Below, one piece after another: positions 1 to 7,036 of a DNA stretch of 11,210 nt. Made by a program: the position numbers and the translations under genes. The DNA is from Candidatus Omnitrophota bacterium (GTDB taxonomy: Bacteria; Omnitrophota; Gorgyraeia; 1-14-0-20-64-10; JACQQZ01). The DNA is taken from contig JACQQZ010000105.1 in assembly GCA_016206755.1 (NCBI GenBank), positions 1-11,210 of the forward strand, read 5' to 3'. Numbering within the stretch: the first letter of the stretch is position 1; every line of letters starts with the position of its first letter. The notes beneath the pieces are model-generated. The model saw only the letters and a list, made by a program, of their open reading frames with translations, ran no database searches and was not told where the DNA came from.

Positions 1-52
1 GGTCGGCCAGCCGCTGTGCTTTCGCTCGGCGAGACCGCCTCGCTTTTCCTCC
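1..52. other. window edge downstream of hpnE, no gene visible
   Basis: These bases follow the hpnE stop codon in the direction of transcription. Read on the minus strand, a GGGAGG run directly follows the stop and would make a good ribosome binding site, but no ATG, GTG or TTG occurs in the remaining bases, so any next gene would start outside the window. A 5-bp GCGAG/CTCGC hairpin can be drawn, but no T-run follows it, so I do not call a terminator. The operon may continue past the edge. Confidence 0.4.
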
Positions 53-1417
53 CTACGGTCGGCGCACAGCTCCCCCGGTCTGCCGCAAGAGGATTAAAAC
101 GGCGGCAGACCGGCCGCTGGCGACGGCGCTCTCGATGGTCGGCGGCAGCCCTGTGCGGGTCCAATCCCCCGCCAAAAACAGATTGGGCCAACGGGTGGCG
201 GAACCTGGGCGCCATTTCTCGGACCCCACCGGCATTTTGACGGTGGCATTGCGCTCCCGCACAACTTGCGAACGCAGAATTCTGGCCTGACAAGCCGCAG
301 GAATGCACTGCTGGACTTCCTGCCACGCGAAATGAATCAAAGTGTCGTTGGTCTCGTCAAGATAGGCATCGGCCGCGCTGATGACCAGTGCCAGATGCCG
401 GCTTTTCTGATTCGTCAAGAGAGCCGGGCGGTTGAAAACCCACTGCACCCGCGTACCGATGAGCCCCACGAAGGGCATAGAAAATATCGGCCGGTCAAGC
501 CAGAGATTGATGGAGATAATGGAAGAGCCCGTAAACTGAGTCAGCTTCTGAAGACCAGGGTCTTGAGATTTGAGAACTTCCGGAAGAATAAGATCCAGCT
601 CTTGCGGCGGCAACGTGGCCAGATACGCATCCGCCGTCAGCAATTCTCCGCTGGCCAGTCGGATTCCCGATGCCTGCTGCGCAGTTCCTTCAACAGCAAC
701 CGCTGCCGTGCTCAAGCGAATCGCCCCGCCTTTGGACTCAACAATCTGCGCGGCTTGCGTCGCATAGAGATCGCTTAAGCCCACCGAGGCCAATCCCAAT
801 TGCGCCGCCTTCCAATCCCCCGCGAACATTCGTCCTAAAACTGCCACCCACCCCGCCGCTGAAGCGGATTCCGGTAATTCATTGAGGGCGGCGATGGCCA
901 GAGGATCCCAGAAAAATTTTCGGCTGCGGTTGGATTGACCGCAATGCGCCAGCCACGATTCGACGGTGACGGAGTCCGGCTCGATGCCATTGGAGTGTTT
1001 GTTGCGGAGGGCAAAAAGGACGCGGCACATCTTGAGTTTGTCCAAAAGAGAAAGACCGGACAACTGCATCAACCCAAGAATGAGATGCCACGGTGCAGCC
1101 GCCGCCGGACAGCGCAACGTGGAAACCGGCCGGCCCGGCTCCACAAAAGCAACTTCCAGCGTTTTTTGAAATGCGACGCGGTCCAGCGTTCCCAAACGCT
1201 TTAAGAATTCCAGAGTTTCTTCGTAGCAAGCCAAAAAAACATGCTGGCCGTTGTCGACGGTGTCCCCGCTGGCCGGATCGGCAAAAGACCGCGCGCGCCC
1301 GCCCAAACCGTTGCGCCGCTCGCACACCGTGACTTGCCAGCCGGCGTCCGCCAATGCCACCGCCGCGGACAAGCCGGCAAATCCTCCCCCCAAAATAACG
1401 GCGCGATCTCTTTTCAT
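53..1417 (-). CDS. hpnE: HpnE, hydroxysqualene dehydroxylase (squalene-associated FAD-dependent desaturase)
   Basis: This FAD-dependent amine-oxidase/phytoene-desaturase-type flavoprotein is expected to reduce hydroxysqualene to squalene, the last step of the HpnCDE route from farnesyl diphosphate to the hopanoid precursor. The 454-residue protein opens with a Rossmann dinucleotide fold (GGGFAG at 10-15, acidic E33 at the end of the second strand, then GLGGRARS at 37-44). It ends with the second FAD-binding motif typical of the family (NLFLAGDW at 412-419, followed by the TGLPPTIESAVASGR stretch). The FAD segment DNGQHV lies near 55-60. Length and both end motifs match intact HpnE proteins. 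The ATG at 1417 directly follows a TGA and has no clear Shine-Dalgarno sequence, so translation probably depends on coupling to hpnD. Its place behind hpnC and hpnD makes the assignment secure; a carotenoid desaturase is the main alternative. Confidence 0.93.
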   Translation of the reverse strand: MKRDRAVILGGGFAGLSAAVALADAGWQVTVCERRNGLGGRARSFADPASGDTVDNGQHVFLACYEETLEFLKRLGTLDRVAFQKTLEVAFVEPGRPVSTLRCPAAAAPWHLILGLMQLSGLSLLDKLKMCRVLFALRNKHSNGIEPDSVTVESWLAHCGQSNRSRKFFWDPLAIAALNELPESASAAGWVAVLGRMFAGDWKAAQLGLASVGLSDLYATQAAQIVESKGGAIRLSTAAVAVEGTAQQASGIRLASGELLTADAYLATLPPQELDLILPEVLKSQDPGLQKLTQFTGSSIISINLWLDRPIFSMPFVGLIGTRVQWVFNRPALLTNQKSRHLALVISAADAYLDETNDTLIHFAWQEVQQCIPAACQARILRSQVVRERNATVKMPVGSEKWRPGSATRWPNLFLAGDWTRTGLPPTIESAVASGRSAAVLILLRQTGGAVRRP

Positions 1418-1441
1418 TCAGGGCATCAGCGGCAAGGGCAT
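1418..1441 (-). other. seven-codon mini-ORF linking hpnD and hpnE
   Basis: On the minus strand the hpnD stop reads TGATG, so an ATG at 1441-1439 shares its A with the stop codon. That ATG opens a frame encoding MPLPLMP, which ends in a TGA at 1420-1418. The hpnE ATG follows immediately, in the same frame. This could be a re-initiation relay that passes ribosomes from hpnD to hpnE, or simply a by-product of the tandem duplication here. The reading frame is seen directly; translation is inference. Confidence 0.35.
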
Positions 1442-1450
1442 CAGCGGCAG
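1421..1450. repeat. 15-bp tandem duplication at hpnD/hpnE junction
   Basis: Two adjacent 15-base units, GGGCATCAGCGGCAA (1421-1435) and GGGCATCAGCGGCAG (1436-1450), differ only at the last base. The repeat covers the last codons and stop of hpnD and most of the gap before hpnE. It looks like a recent slippage or duplication event, and it sets the spacing between the two genes. Confidence 0.85.
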
Positions 1451-2262
1451 TTGAGCCAGCGCTGAGGGAACAACGCCAGCGCCATCTTGTGGATTTTAAG
1501 AAGCGGCTGCGGCATGCGATCCAAAATCGTTTCGTAAACGGCGGCCATCCGCATGGCGGGGGTGAGCGCTTTCAAGTCCTGGGGCGTGACGGAACTGCGG
1601 GCCCGACAAAAATAACGCTTGGCCCTCTCGCGCTCGAACATCACGAGCTCTTTCAAAGCAGGGGGCATCTGTGCCTGCGCCAACTGAGACGGAGCAATCC
1701 CGAATTGAGCCAAATCCTCTTCCGGCAAATAGACGCGGCCGGCGGCGGCGTCCCATTGAATATCTCTTAAGATGTTGGTCAATTGAAACGCCGTCCCCAA
1801 AGATTTTGCAAATTGCTCGCTCTGCGGATTCTTGCAGCCAAAAACACGAATGGCAATCAACCCCACTGCCCCTGCAACGTAGTAACAGTACTGTTCCAGC
1901 GTTTCAAAGTCCGGGTAAGTTTTCCGGACAAGATCCCACTCCATTCCGGTGATGATGTCGTGCCACAACGATTGGGGAATACCGTAGACTTGGACAGCAT
2001 CCTTGAGCGCCTGGCCGATGGGATGATGCGGACATCCTTCGTAAACATCTGCAATCTCCTGGCGCCACCGCTGCAATTCCAGGTGGGCCTTCCGTTCCTC
2101 CCCCTTTTCCCCTTTTTCGAAACAACCGTCCACGGCATCGTCTACGGCGCGGCAAAAACTGTAGACCGCAAACATCGCTTCCCGCCGCTGTTTGGGCAGG
2201 AGTGCAAGCGCATTGTAAAAATTGCTCCTGCTCAGACGGGCGGCAACGCTGCAGTAAGACAT
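1441..2262 (-). CDS. hpnD: HpnD, presqualene diphosphate synthase
   Basis: This is a trans-isoprenyl diphosphate synthase of the squalene/phytoene synthase family, expected to join two farnesyl diphosphates into presqualene diphosphate. The 273-residue protein has both aspartate-rich Mg-diphosphate motifs: DDAVD at 41-45, inside YSFCRAVDDAVD, and DIQWD at 167-171, inside LTNILRDIQWD and followed by GRVYLP at 175-180. The second motif keeps its two outer aspartates but has Trp at 170, where many relatives carry an acidic residue. Length is normal for HpnD. Its ATG at 2262 abuts the hpnC stop (TAAATG), so the two are translationally coupled. Its end lies inside the tandem repeat before hpnE. 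Phytoene synthase is the main alternative by sequence, but the hpnC-hpnD-hpnE order argues strongly for the hopanoid role. Confidence 0.93.
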   Translation of the reverse strand: MSYCSVAARLSRSNFYNALALLPKQRREAMFAVYSFCRAVDDAVDGCFEKGEKGEERKAHLELQRWRQEIADVYEGCPHHPIGQALKDAVQVYGIPQSLWHDIITGMEWDLVRKTYPDFETLEQYCYYVAGAVGLIAIRVFGCKNPQSEQFAKSLGTAFQLTNILRDIQWDAAAGRVYLPEEDLAQFGIAPSQLAQAQMPPALKELVMFERERAKRYFCRARSSVTPQDLKALTPAMRMAAVYETILDRMPQPLLKIHKMALALFPQRWLNCR

Positions 2263-3111
2263 TTAACCCGCCACGACTTCTGCGGCGATGCGCAGACGAT
2301 TCTGCCAGGTCAGCGCCGGCCGGCGCCTAAAAACATCGTAGTGGACTTCACGCGTGCGCGCCAAAATGCTCATCCCGCCAAGCCATGTGGCCTTCAGCTC
2401 CCACCGCAAGCGCCCCGAGACCTGGTCCGGCAAATCAGCCCCGCGCGCAAACAACGCCTGGGTCACATCGAAGGCGCGGTCCATCAGATGCTGAAAATTC
2501 TCGCCGGTGTCCCGTCGAAACAGCGCTTCTTCGGTCACGCCGCAGCGCTCCATCTCCTCTTTCGGCAGATAGATGCGGTTCTTCCGAAGATCAATCTCCA
2601 AATCCTGCCAGAAGTTGGTCAATTGAAGCGCCGAACAGATGTCGTCCGACATCAAATGCAGCTTAGGATCCCGGTAACCAAAAAGCAGCAGCACGATCCG
2701 CCCGACGGGGTTGGCCGAATAGCGGCAGTACTCCCCCAGCAGATCGCTCCATGTCACATACCGCTTGACGGTGACATCGCGCTCAAAAGCAGTCAGCAGA
2801 TCTTCGAACAATTGGACGGGAAGCCGGTGTTTTTGCAGCGTATCGGACAAAGCGATAAAAACCGGGTGATCCGCCTGGCCCTGGGCGCACCGTGCCAGCG
2901 CGCCGCGCCAATCGCTCAGACGCTGTAAAGCTTCCTTGGCATCCGAATGCTCATCGGCAAAATCATCGGCGGTCCGGGCGAACGCATAGACCGCGGCCAC
3001 GTGGGGCCGCAGCTTTCTCGGGATGAGAATGGATCCGACCGGAAAATTTTCGTAATGATGCGACGTCAGCCACCGGCAATAGCGGTAGGCGTTTTGCACG
3101 GTGGCTGTCAT
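2263..3111 (-). CDS. hpnC: HpnC, hydroxysqualene synthase
   Basis: This second squalene/phytoene-synthase-like protein is expected to convert presqualene diphosphate to hydroxysqualene, between HpnD and HpnE. Starting at the ATG at 3111 it is 282 residues long. It begins with the typical N-terminal region (NAYRYCRWLTSHHYENFPVG), then the first aspartate-rich motif DDFADE at 49-54, within FARTADDFADE. The second motif sits in LTNFWQDLEID, with D170 and D174, followed by KNRIYLP at 177-183. The FWQD form of this motif is characteristic of HpnC rather than HpnD. A TTG lies directly upstream at 3114, but I prefer the ATG; an AAGG sequence sits 9 nt before it. The gene starts 12 nt after the preceding stop and abuts hpnD. 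Confidence 0.93.
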   Translation of the reverse strand: MTATVQNAYRYCRWLTSHHYENFPVGSILIPRKLRPHVAAVYAFARTADDFADEHSDAKEALQRLSDWRGALARCAQGQADHPVFIALSDTLQKHRLPVQLFEDLLTAFERDVTVKRYVTWSDLLGEYCRYSANPVGRIVLLLFGYRDPKLHLMSDDICSALQLTNFWQDLEIDLRKNRIYLPKEEMERCGVTEEALFRRDTGENFQHLMDRAFDVTQALFARGADLPDQVSGRLRWELKATWLGGMSILARTREVHYDVFRRRPALTWQNRLRIAAEVVAG

Positions 3112-3123
3112 CAAAGGCGGCCT

Positions 3124-3576
3124 TCAAGCAGCGGGAGTCAGCGGGGCGCCAGGCACAAACAATGCGCGATGTCCATTCTGCTCTACCAAGAGACCTGTCA
3201 CCGTTGCCGGCTGCCCCACGCGATCTGCAAAAAACTCGCGAATGCTGACCGTTCCGCCGCGACGAGGATCGTGCTCTTCCGGAAAAACAAAATAAAGCTC
3301 ATTTTTTTCCGTCAACAACCCGATCGGCATTCCATTGCGGATGCACCCTGCCCCGCAGGCAATGTGCCCCTGGCCTTTTTTGCCCAATTGAAGATAGCAA
3401 CTGACGTCAACCACTTCTCCGGTGACCGTCGCCACCTTTCCTTTTTGAAGGATGGCCTGTTCCTCCGGCGTTTTAGCCGCGCCGACGGTCGTTTGAGTCC
3501 ACTGAACTTCTTCCGCCATCGCCCCAGATGCCAAAAAGAGGGCGACGAAAGCAACTGCCGTTCCTATTTTTTTCAT
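3124..3576 (-). CDS. small secreted protein with conserved three-cysteine motif, function unknown
   Basis: The 150-residue product starts with a clear Sec signal peptide: basic MKK, a hydrophobic core through about residue 17, and a likely cleavage after AMA at 19-21. The mature part has two similar strand-rich segments (KVATVTGEVVDVSC and QPATVTGLLVEQNG), which suggests a small OB-like beta barrel. Between them is a Cys/His cluster: C60, H71, C74 and C78, in a C-x13-C-x3-C arrangement followed by NGMPIGLL. I recall this pattern from conserved uncharacterised secreted proteins but cannot name a family. The cysteines could bind a metal or haem, or form a disulfide. The frame is open upstream to 3849, but the start at 3576 is preferred because it gives the signal peptide, has a GGGGG run upstream and avoids a long overlap. 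It lies 35 nt after the thioredoxin-like gene and 12 nt before hpnC. Confidence 0.8.
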   Translation of the reverse strand: MKKIGTAVAFVALFLASGAMAEEVQWTQTTVGAAKTPEEQAILQKGKVATVTGEVVDVSCYLQLGKKGQGHIACGAGCIRNGMPIGLLTEKNELYFVFPEEHDPRRGGTVSIREFFADRVGQPATVTGLLVEQNGHRALFVPGAPLTPAA

Positions 3577-3611
3577 CTTCTTGACCCCCAGCTTCCGAGT
3601 ATAGCGCCGAT

Positions 3612-4664
3612 TCAACTGAACGTGCAAGCGTAGATCACGACGTCCTTGGGACAAGTCGCTTCCAGGGTGTGTTCCTGGACGCCCCCAGGGATGCTGACCA
3701 CCTGGTACAACCGCGGACCGGCCATCACCAACCTGCTTTGATCCGAACTGTTTTGAACATCCCTGCCGGCTTGCGCGGGAGGAATCGGCTTGCCGTCCAA
3801 CCGGAATTGAACCACCGCCCCGGCAGGCCCATCCATCACCAAACAACATTGCGCAGAGAGATACCGGACGGCAAAAAGACCTTTTGGATCAATCGAGCGC
3901 ACGCGCTCCTCTTCAAATTGCCACACCCCGCCCAACCCGAATGCATGAAGCGGCATCTCTTGGGGCAATTTGTAAACGCGGGGCTGATCCATCACAGGAT
4001 CCACATCCACCATGAACCGCTCCGCCGGAATCTCCCGGAACAGGATTTCCGGGGTGCGGGACAACGAAGAAACGGATGTCAAGATCGCATCAGTTTCCGG
4101 GACGGTAAATCCGCCGGCCTGCAGCAGTGTGCGCAGGTACTGCTCGATTTCCATTTCACGCCCGGCCCCAATCTGAAAACCGGTGACCTCCCCTTGCGCA
4201 TTGATGACGTAGTAAGCCGGCCATTCGTGATTGGAAAACGCCTTCCAAATCGCGCGGTCGCTGTCGACGGCGACAGGGAAATGAATTCCCAGGCGCTGCA
4301 CCGCCTCGGCGACGCGTTCCGGAGATTCCTCAAATGAAAATTCCGGCGTATGCACCCCGATGATCTCCAAACCGCGATCCCCGTAATGTTTCTCCCAAGC
4401 CATGACCACGGGCAAAACGTCCAGGGCGGTCGAATTCGAATAAGACCAAAAGAACACCAGCACGACGCGCCCGCGAAGCTGTTCTGAATTGACCGGCTCA
4501 GAGCTGTTCAGCCATGCCTTGGCCTGCTCCCAGCGCACAGCGGCGGCAGGTTCCAAAGGGGGATGGCCGCGAAAGGCAATCGCCCACATTGCAGCGGCCG
4601 CCAAAATGGCGGCGATTCCAGCCCCCGCCCCTGCGCGCTTCATGAGAGATCCAGCAACATGCAT
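3612..4664 (-). CDS. membrane-anchored thioredoxin-fold protein lacking the CXXC cysteines
   Basis: The protein is 350 residues, with a short basic N-terminus and one hydrophobic segment (about 13-31) that should export or anchor it on the outer side of the cytoplasmic membrane. Residues about 55-185 form a TlpA/DipZ-type thioredoxin domain (VVLVFFWSYS, then GVHTPEFSFE at 103-112, and the cis-proline motif WPAYY with P149). Relatives have WTYSCxxC at the active site; here it reads WSYSNSTA, so both cysteine positions, 77 and 80, are Asn and Ala. The C-terminal part (about 262-350) resembles the thioredoxin-like C-terminal domain of the DipZ group, with RLDGKPI and PRLYQVV, and holds C273 and C274. 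Disulfide exchange by the usual mechanism is not expected. Two starts are possible: ATG at 4664, with AAGGAGG 12 nt upstream, or ATG at 4643, which makes an ATGA overlap with the preceding gene and starts at MKR. Confidence 0.85.
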   Translation of the reverse strand: MHVAGSLMKRAGAGAGIAAILAAAAMWAIAFRGHPPLEPAAAVRWEQAKAWLNSSEPVNSEQLRGRVVLVFFWSYSNSTALDVLPVVMAWEKHYGDRGLEIIGVHTPEFSFEESPERVAEAVQRLGIHFPVAVDSDRAIWKAFSNHEWPAYYVINAQGEVTGFQIGAGREMEIEQYLRTLLQAGGFTVPETDAILTSVSSLSRTPEILFREIPAERFMVDVDPVMDQPRVYKLPQEMPLHAFGLGGVWQFEEERVRSIDPKGLFAVRYLSAQCCLVMDGPAGAVVQFRLDGKPIPPAQAGRDVQNSSDQSRLVMAGPRLYQVVSIPGGVQEHTLEATCPKDVVIYACTFS

Positions 4665-5539
4665 TTCACGGAGCCGCCTCCTTTGACGGCGAACTCCGAA
4701 ACATCCACGCGCAAGAGCCGAACGCCTCGAGATTCGATGGATCCCGCGGCGGCGTCGCTGATTCGATCTGTCACGATGAGCGCGAGCCCTTGGGGCGTTT
4801 GAATTTGATGGGCATTGGCGACAAATGCCGCGGCATCTTTTTCACCGATTGGAATAACGCGCCCGCCAAAACGCTTGCGCAGCCGCTCTTGCGAATCGGG
4901 GGTCAGCGCCGGCAGATACGCCAAGATAAATTCGCGGCGAGGACCGAAGGTGCACAGACAGGTATCGCCGTGATAATAACGTTCATCGCACAGCTCCAAC
5001 GGAAGCAATTCGTGGCCCGTCAAGAGCTTCTCCAGGGGCGGCAAGGCATTCACATCGGTCCGAAATCCGTACACGCGCCGGTAAGGCGGCCAGCCCAACC
5101 GCGGGCGCCAGCGATGGCGCCGCAGCGCGCCATAGGTAAACAGATAGGCATCCCCCGCCGGAAAAGTATCCGCCTCCCCTTCCCATTGCACGGAAAGACC
5201 GGGCACTTCCAAAACGGTAAAATCGTGTTTTTGAAGAAAACGCTGATACAGATGCCGCTCATCCCAGCGCAGCGGATTGGGACGGCTCAGATAAACGTTG
5301 CCTTGAACCATCATGCCGGCGTTGGCGGGAAAAACCGCGCCCGGGTGCAGAACCGACGGCGGCAGGACCAAGACGTTGAGGCCCAGGTCCGCCAAGGATT
5401 GCCGAAAACGCTCCCACTGAGCCAGCATCAGCGGCCGATCAACCGTCTTTTTTCGGCCCCATCGATCGCGCGTGTGCGGGTTGCCGCCCTTTAAAATCCG
5501 AAAGTAGCGCGGATGCCCCAACAGAATCGTTTGTTTCAT
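4640..5539 (-). CDS. guanidino-group-modifying enzyme (dimethylargininase/arginine deiminase/amidinotransferase superfamily)
   Basis: This 299-residue protein has the hallmarks of the superfamily that cleaves or transfers guanidino groups of arginine-like substrates through a covalent thiouronium intermediate. Visible motifs are FPANAG at 70-75, WEGEAD at 119-124 (the family's E-G-x-x-D), the catalytic His-x-Asp at H190/D192 in YYHGDTC, and the nucleophilic cysteine C293 in KGGGSVKCM near the C-terminus. All catalytic positions look intact. The family usually has HLD where this has HGD. The size matches dimethylargininase-like proteins and is well short of AstB succinylarginine dihydrolase (about 440-450 residues), a member of the same superfamily. 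It directly follows astD (abutting TAAATG), so it may act on succinylarginine in place of AstB. That substrate is inference; dimethylarginine or free arginine are alternatives. The next gene begins inside its 3' end. Confidence 0.85.
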   Translation of the reverse strand: MKQTILLGHPRYFRILKGGNPHTRDRWGRKKTVDRPLMLAQWERFRQSLADLGLNVLVLPPSVLHPGAVFPANAGMMVQGNVYLSRPNPLRWDERHLYQRFLQKHDFTVLEVPGLSVQWEGEADTFPAGDAYLFTYGALRRHRWRPRLGWPPYRRVYGFRTDVNALPPLEKLLTGHELLPLELCDERYYHGDTCLCTFGPRREFILAYLPALTPDSQERLRKRFGGRVIPIGEKDAAAFVANAHQIQTPQGLALIVTDRISDAAAGSIESRGVRLLRVDVSEFAVKGGGSVKCMLLDLS

Positions 5540-7036
5540 TTATACCGTCAACCCAGGAACAGATTCGCGCTCACCGGCCGGCCGGCGGTCCTGCAAAACG
5601 GCCACCGGATAAACGCAGGCATCGATGGCAAACATCCCAGCGGGCCGATGATTGCCGCTGGCTTTGGTTCCTCCAAACGGCAATCGCCCGGAGCTGAAGA
5701 CCGTTCCGCGATTCCAATTCACCAAGCCGGTGTCGATTCGGGCGTACATTTTTTCAAACCGCTTGCGGCTTTTTGTAAAGACACTCGTCACCAAACCGTA
5801 GGGGACTTCGTTGTTCAAGCGAACCGCCTGTTCATCCGAATCCGTCACCAGAATGACTGCATCCGGCACGAACCATTCTTGGGTACGGTAGACCGATTTG
5901 GCCTGAATCTTCGGATGCTTCTCCAAATGCACCGATGGACGAACGTAGTAGCCGCGCCTGCCTGGAACTTGGGCGGGGCCTCCTGCACGCAAAGCAACGT
6001 ATCCCTCCTGCAGGGCTTTGCGTTGAACTTCCTGATAAGCGGCGAGCGCTTCCGGCCCAACCAGCGGCCCCATGAAGACATCCGGATCCAGCGGGTATCC
6101 CGTTTTCATCCGGTCAGTGACATCCAAGAAGTATTGAATAAAGAGCGGGGCGACTTTACGCTCGACCAAAATTCGGCTGGTGGCGTTGCAACGCTGGCCC
6201 GCCATGGAAAAAGCGCCGACGGCCGCTTCGCGCGCGGACAGCTTCAGATCGGCGTCCGCCAAAACGATCACCGCATTTTTGCCGCCCATTTCCAAAGCCA
6301 CGCACTTGGCCGGCTGCTCCAAAACAACCTGCTGGATCTTCTTGCCGACGGCGTAAGAACCCGTAAACAAAACGGCGTTCACGTGCGCGTGCTGCACCAG
6401 GCGCCGTCCGACATCTCCCCCGCCTTGGACCATGTTAAAAACACCGGCCGGCGCATCGGCCTCCTGCATGAATTCCGCAACCCATTGCCCGACAAAAGGA
6501 GTTTTCTCGGAAGGTTTAAAGACAACGGCATTGCCCGTCAAGAGTCCCGGCAAGAACTGGCTGGCCGCCAGATGGGCCGGGAAATTAAACGGCCCTAAAA
6601 CAGCCAGGACGCCCTGCGGCCGGTAGCGGCACTGGGCCTGCACGCCGGAACCGGCGGAAAATTCATACGGTTGGACGCGACGTTGAGCAAATTCAAAAAT
6701 TTCATCCACCCGGGCGATCATCCGCCCGACTTCACGCGCGGCTTCCCAGCGCGGCTTGCCGGACTCACGGGAGATCAGCTCCACCAAACCGCCGCAGCGG
6801 CGCTTGAGCGCTTTTTGAAACCGCCGCAAGAGCCCCCGGCGAACCGGCAGAGATGCAGCGGCCCATTTCTTTTGAGCGCCGGCGGCCGCAGCCACCGCCA
6901 AATCCACCGCTGAAGCCGATTCTCCGACTTGACCGACGGGATGGTCCAAGTCCCCGGGATCTTCACTGGTAAAAAAACGGGGACGAGCCGGACGAACGAA
7001 CCGGCCCCCGATAAAATTACCGCGCCAGGAGAGCAC
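5540..7036 (-). CDS. astD: AstD, N-succinylglutamate 5-semialdehyde dehydrogenase
   Basis: This is an NAD(P)-dependent aldehyde dehydrogenase that, in the AST pathway, oxidises succinylglutamate semialdehyde to succinylglutamate. The 498-residue protein carries the complete family set: the FNFP motif within LGPFNFPAHLA at 147-157, with N151 in the oxyanion hole; coenzyme-binding K174 in VVFKPSE; FTGS at 224-227; general base E249 in LEMGGKN; and catalytic C283 in GQRCNATSR. The GPFNFPAHLA form and the early FIGGRF segment fit AstD better than generic aldehyde dehydrogenases, and neighbouring astA supports this. The start is GTG at 7036, supported by a strong AAGGGAGG ribosome binding site 6 nt upstream, located inside the astA 3' end; the two genes overlap by 20 nt. 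The stop abuts the next gene's ATG. Confidence 0.92.
   Translation of the reverse strand: MLSWRGNFIGGRFVRPARPRFFTSEDPGDLDHPVGQVGESASAVDLAVAAAAGAQKKWAAASLPVRRGLLRRFQKALKRRCGGLVELISRESGKPRWEAAREVGRMIARVDEIFEFAQRRVQPYEFSAGSGVQAQCRYRPQGVLAVLGPFNFPAHLAASQFLPGLLTGNAVVFKPSEKTPFVGQWVAEFMQEADAPAGVFNMVQGGGDVGRRLVQHAHVNAVLFTGSYAVGKKIQQVVLEQPAKCVALEMGGKNAVIVLADADLKLSAREAAVGAFSMAGQRCNATSRILVERKVAPLFIQYFLDVTDRMKTGYPLDPDVFMGPLVGPEALAAYQEVQRKALQEGYVALRAGGPAQVPGRRGYYVRPSVHLEKHPKIQAKSVYRTQEWFVPDAVILVTDSDEQAVRLNNEVPYGLVTSVFTKSRKRFEKMYARIDTGLVNWNRGTVFSSGRLPFGGTKASGNHRPAGMFAIDACVYPVAVLQDRRPAGERESVPGLTV

Noticed and set aside
1..70. Terminator or inverted repeat at the window start
   Set aside because: Short GC-rich complementary stretches exist (for example GCTGTGC at 13-19 and GCACAGC at 64-70), but there is no T-run and the second copy is inside hpnE coding sequence.
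1783..2928. 381-codon plus-strand open frame opposite hpnD and hpnC
   Set aside because: It spans two well-supported genes on the other strand, shows no recognisable motif and has the Gln/Arg/Pro-rich make-up of an antisense shadow.
3577..3849. N-terminal extension of the secreted three-cysteine protein
   Set aside because: The extension overlaps the thioredoxin-like gene by over 200 bases, is low-complexity Gly/Arg/Ser-rich, and would bury the clear signal peptide starting at 3576.
3612..4664. Thioredoxin-like gene as a pseudogene
   Set aside because: The frame is intact over both domains, motifs other than the cysteines are conserved, and it is tightly coupled to its neighbours.
5513..6598. 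361-codon plus-strand open frame opposite astD
   Set aside because: It lies over the clearly identified AstD catalytic region and has no domain signature.
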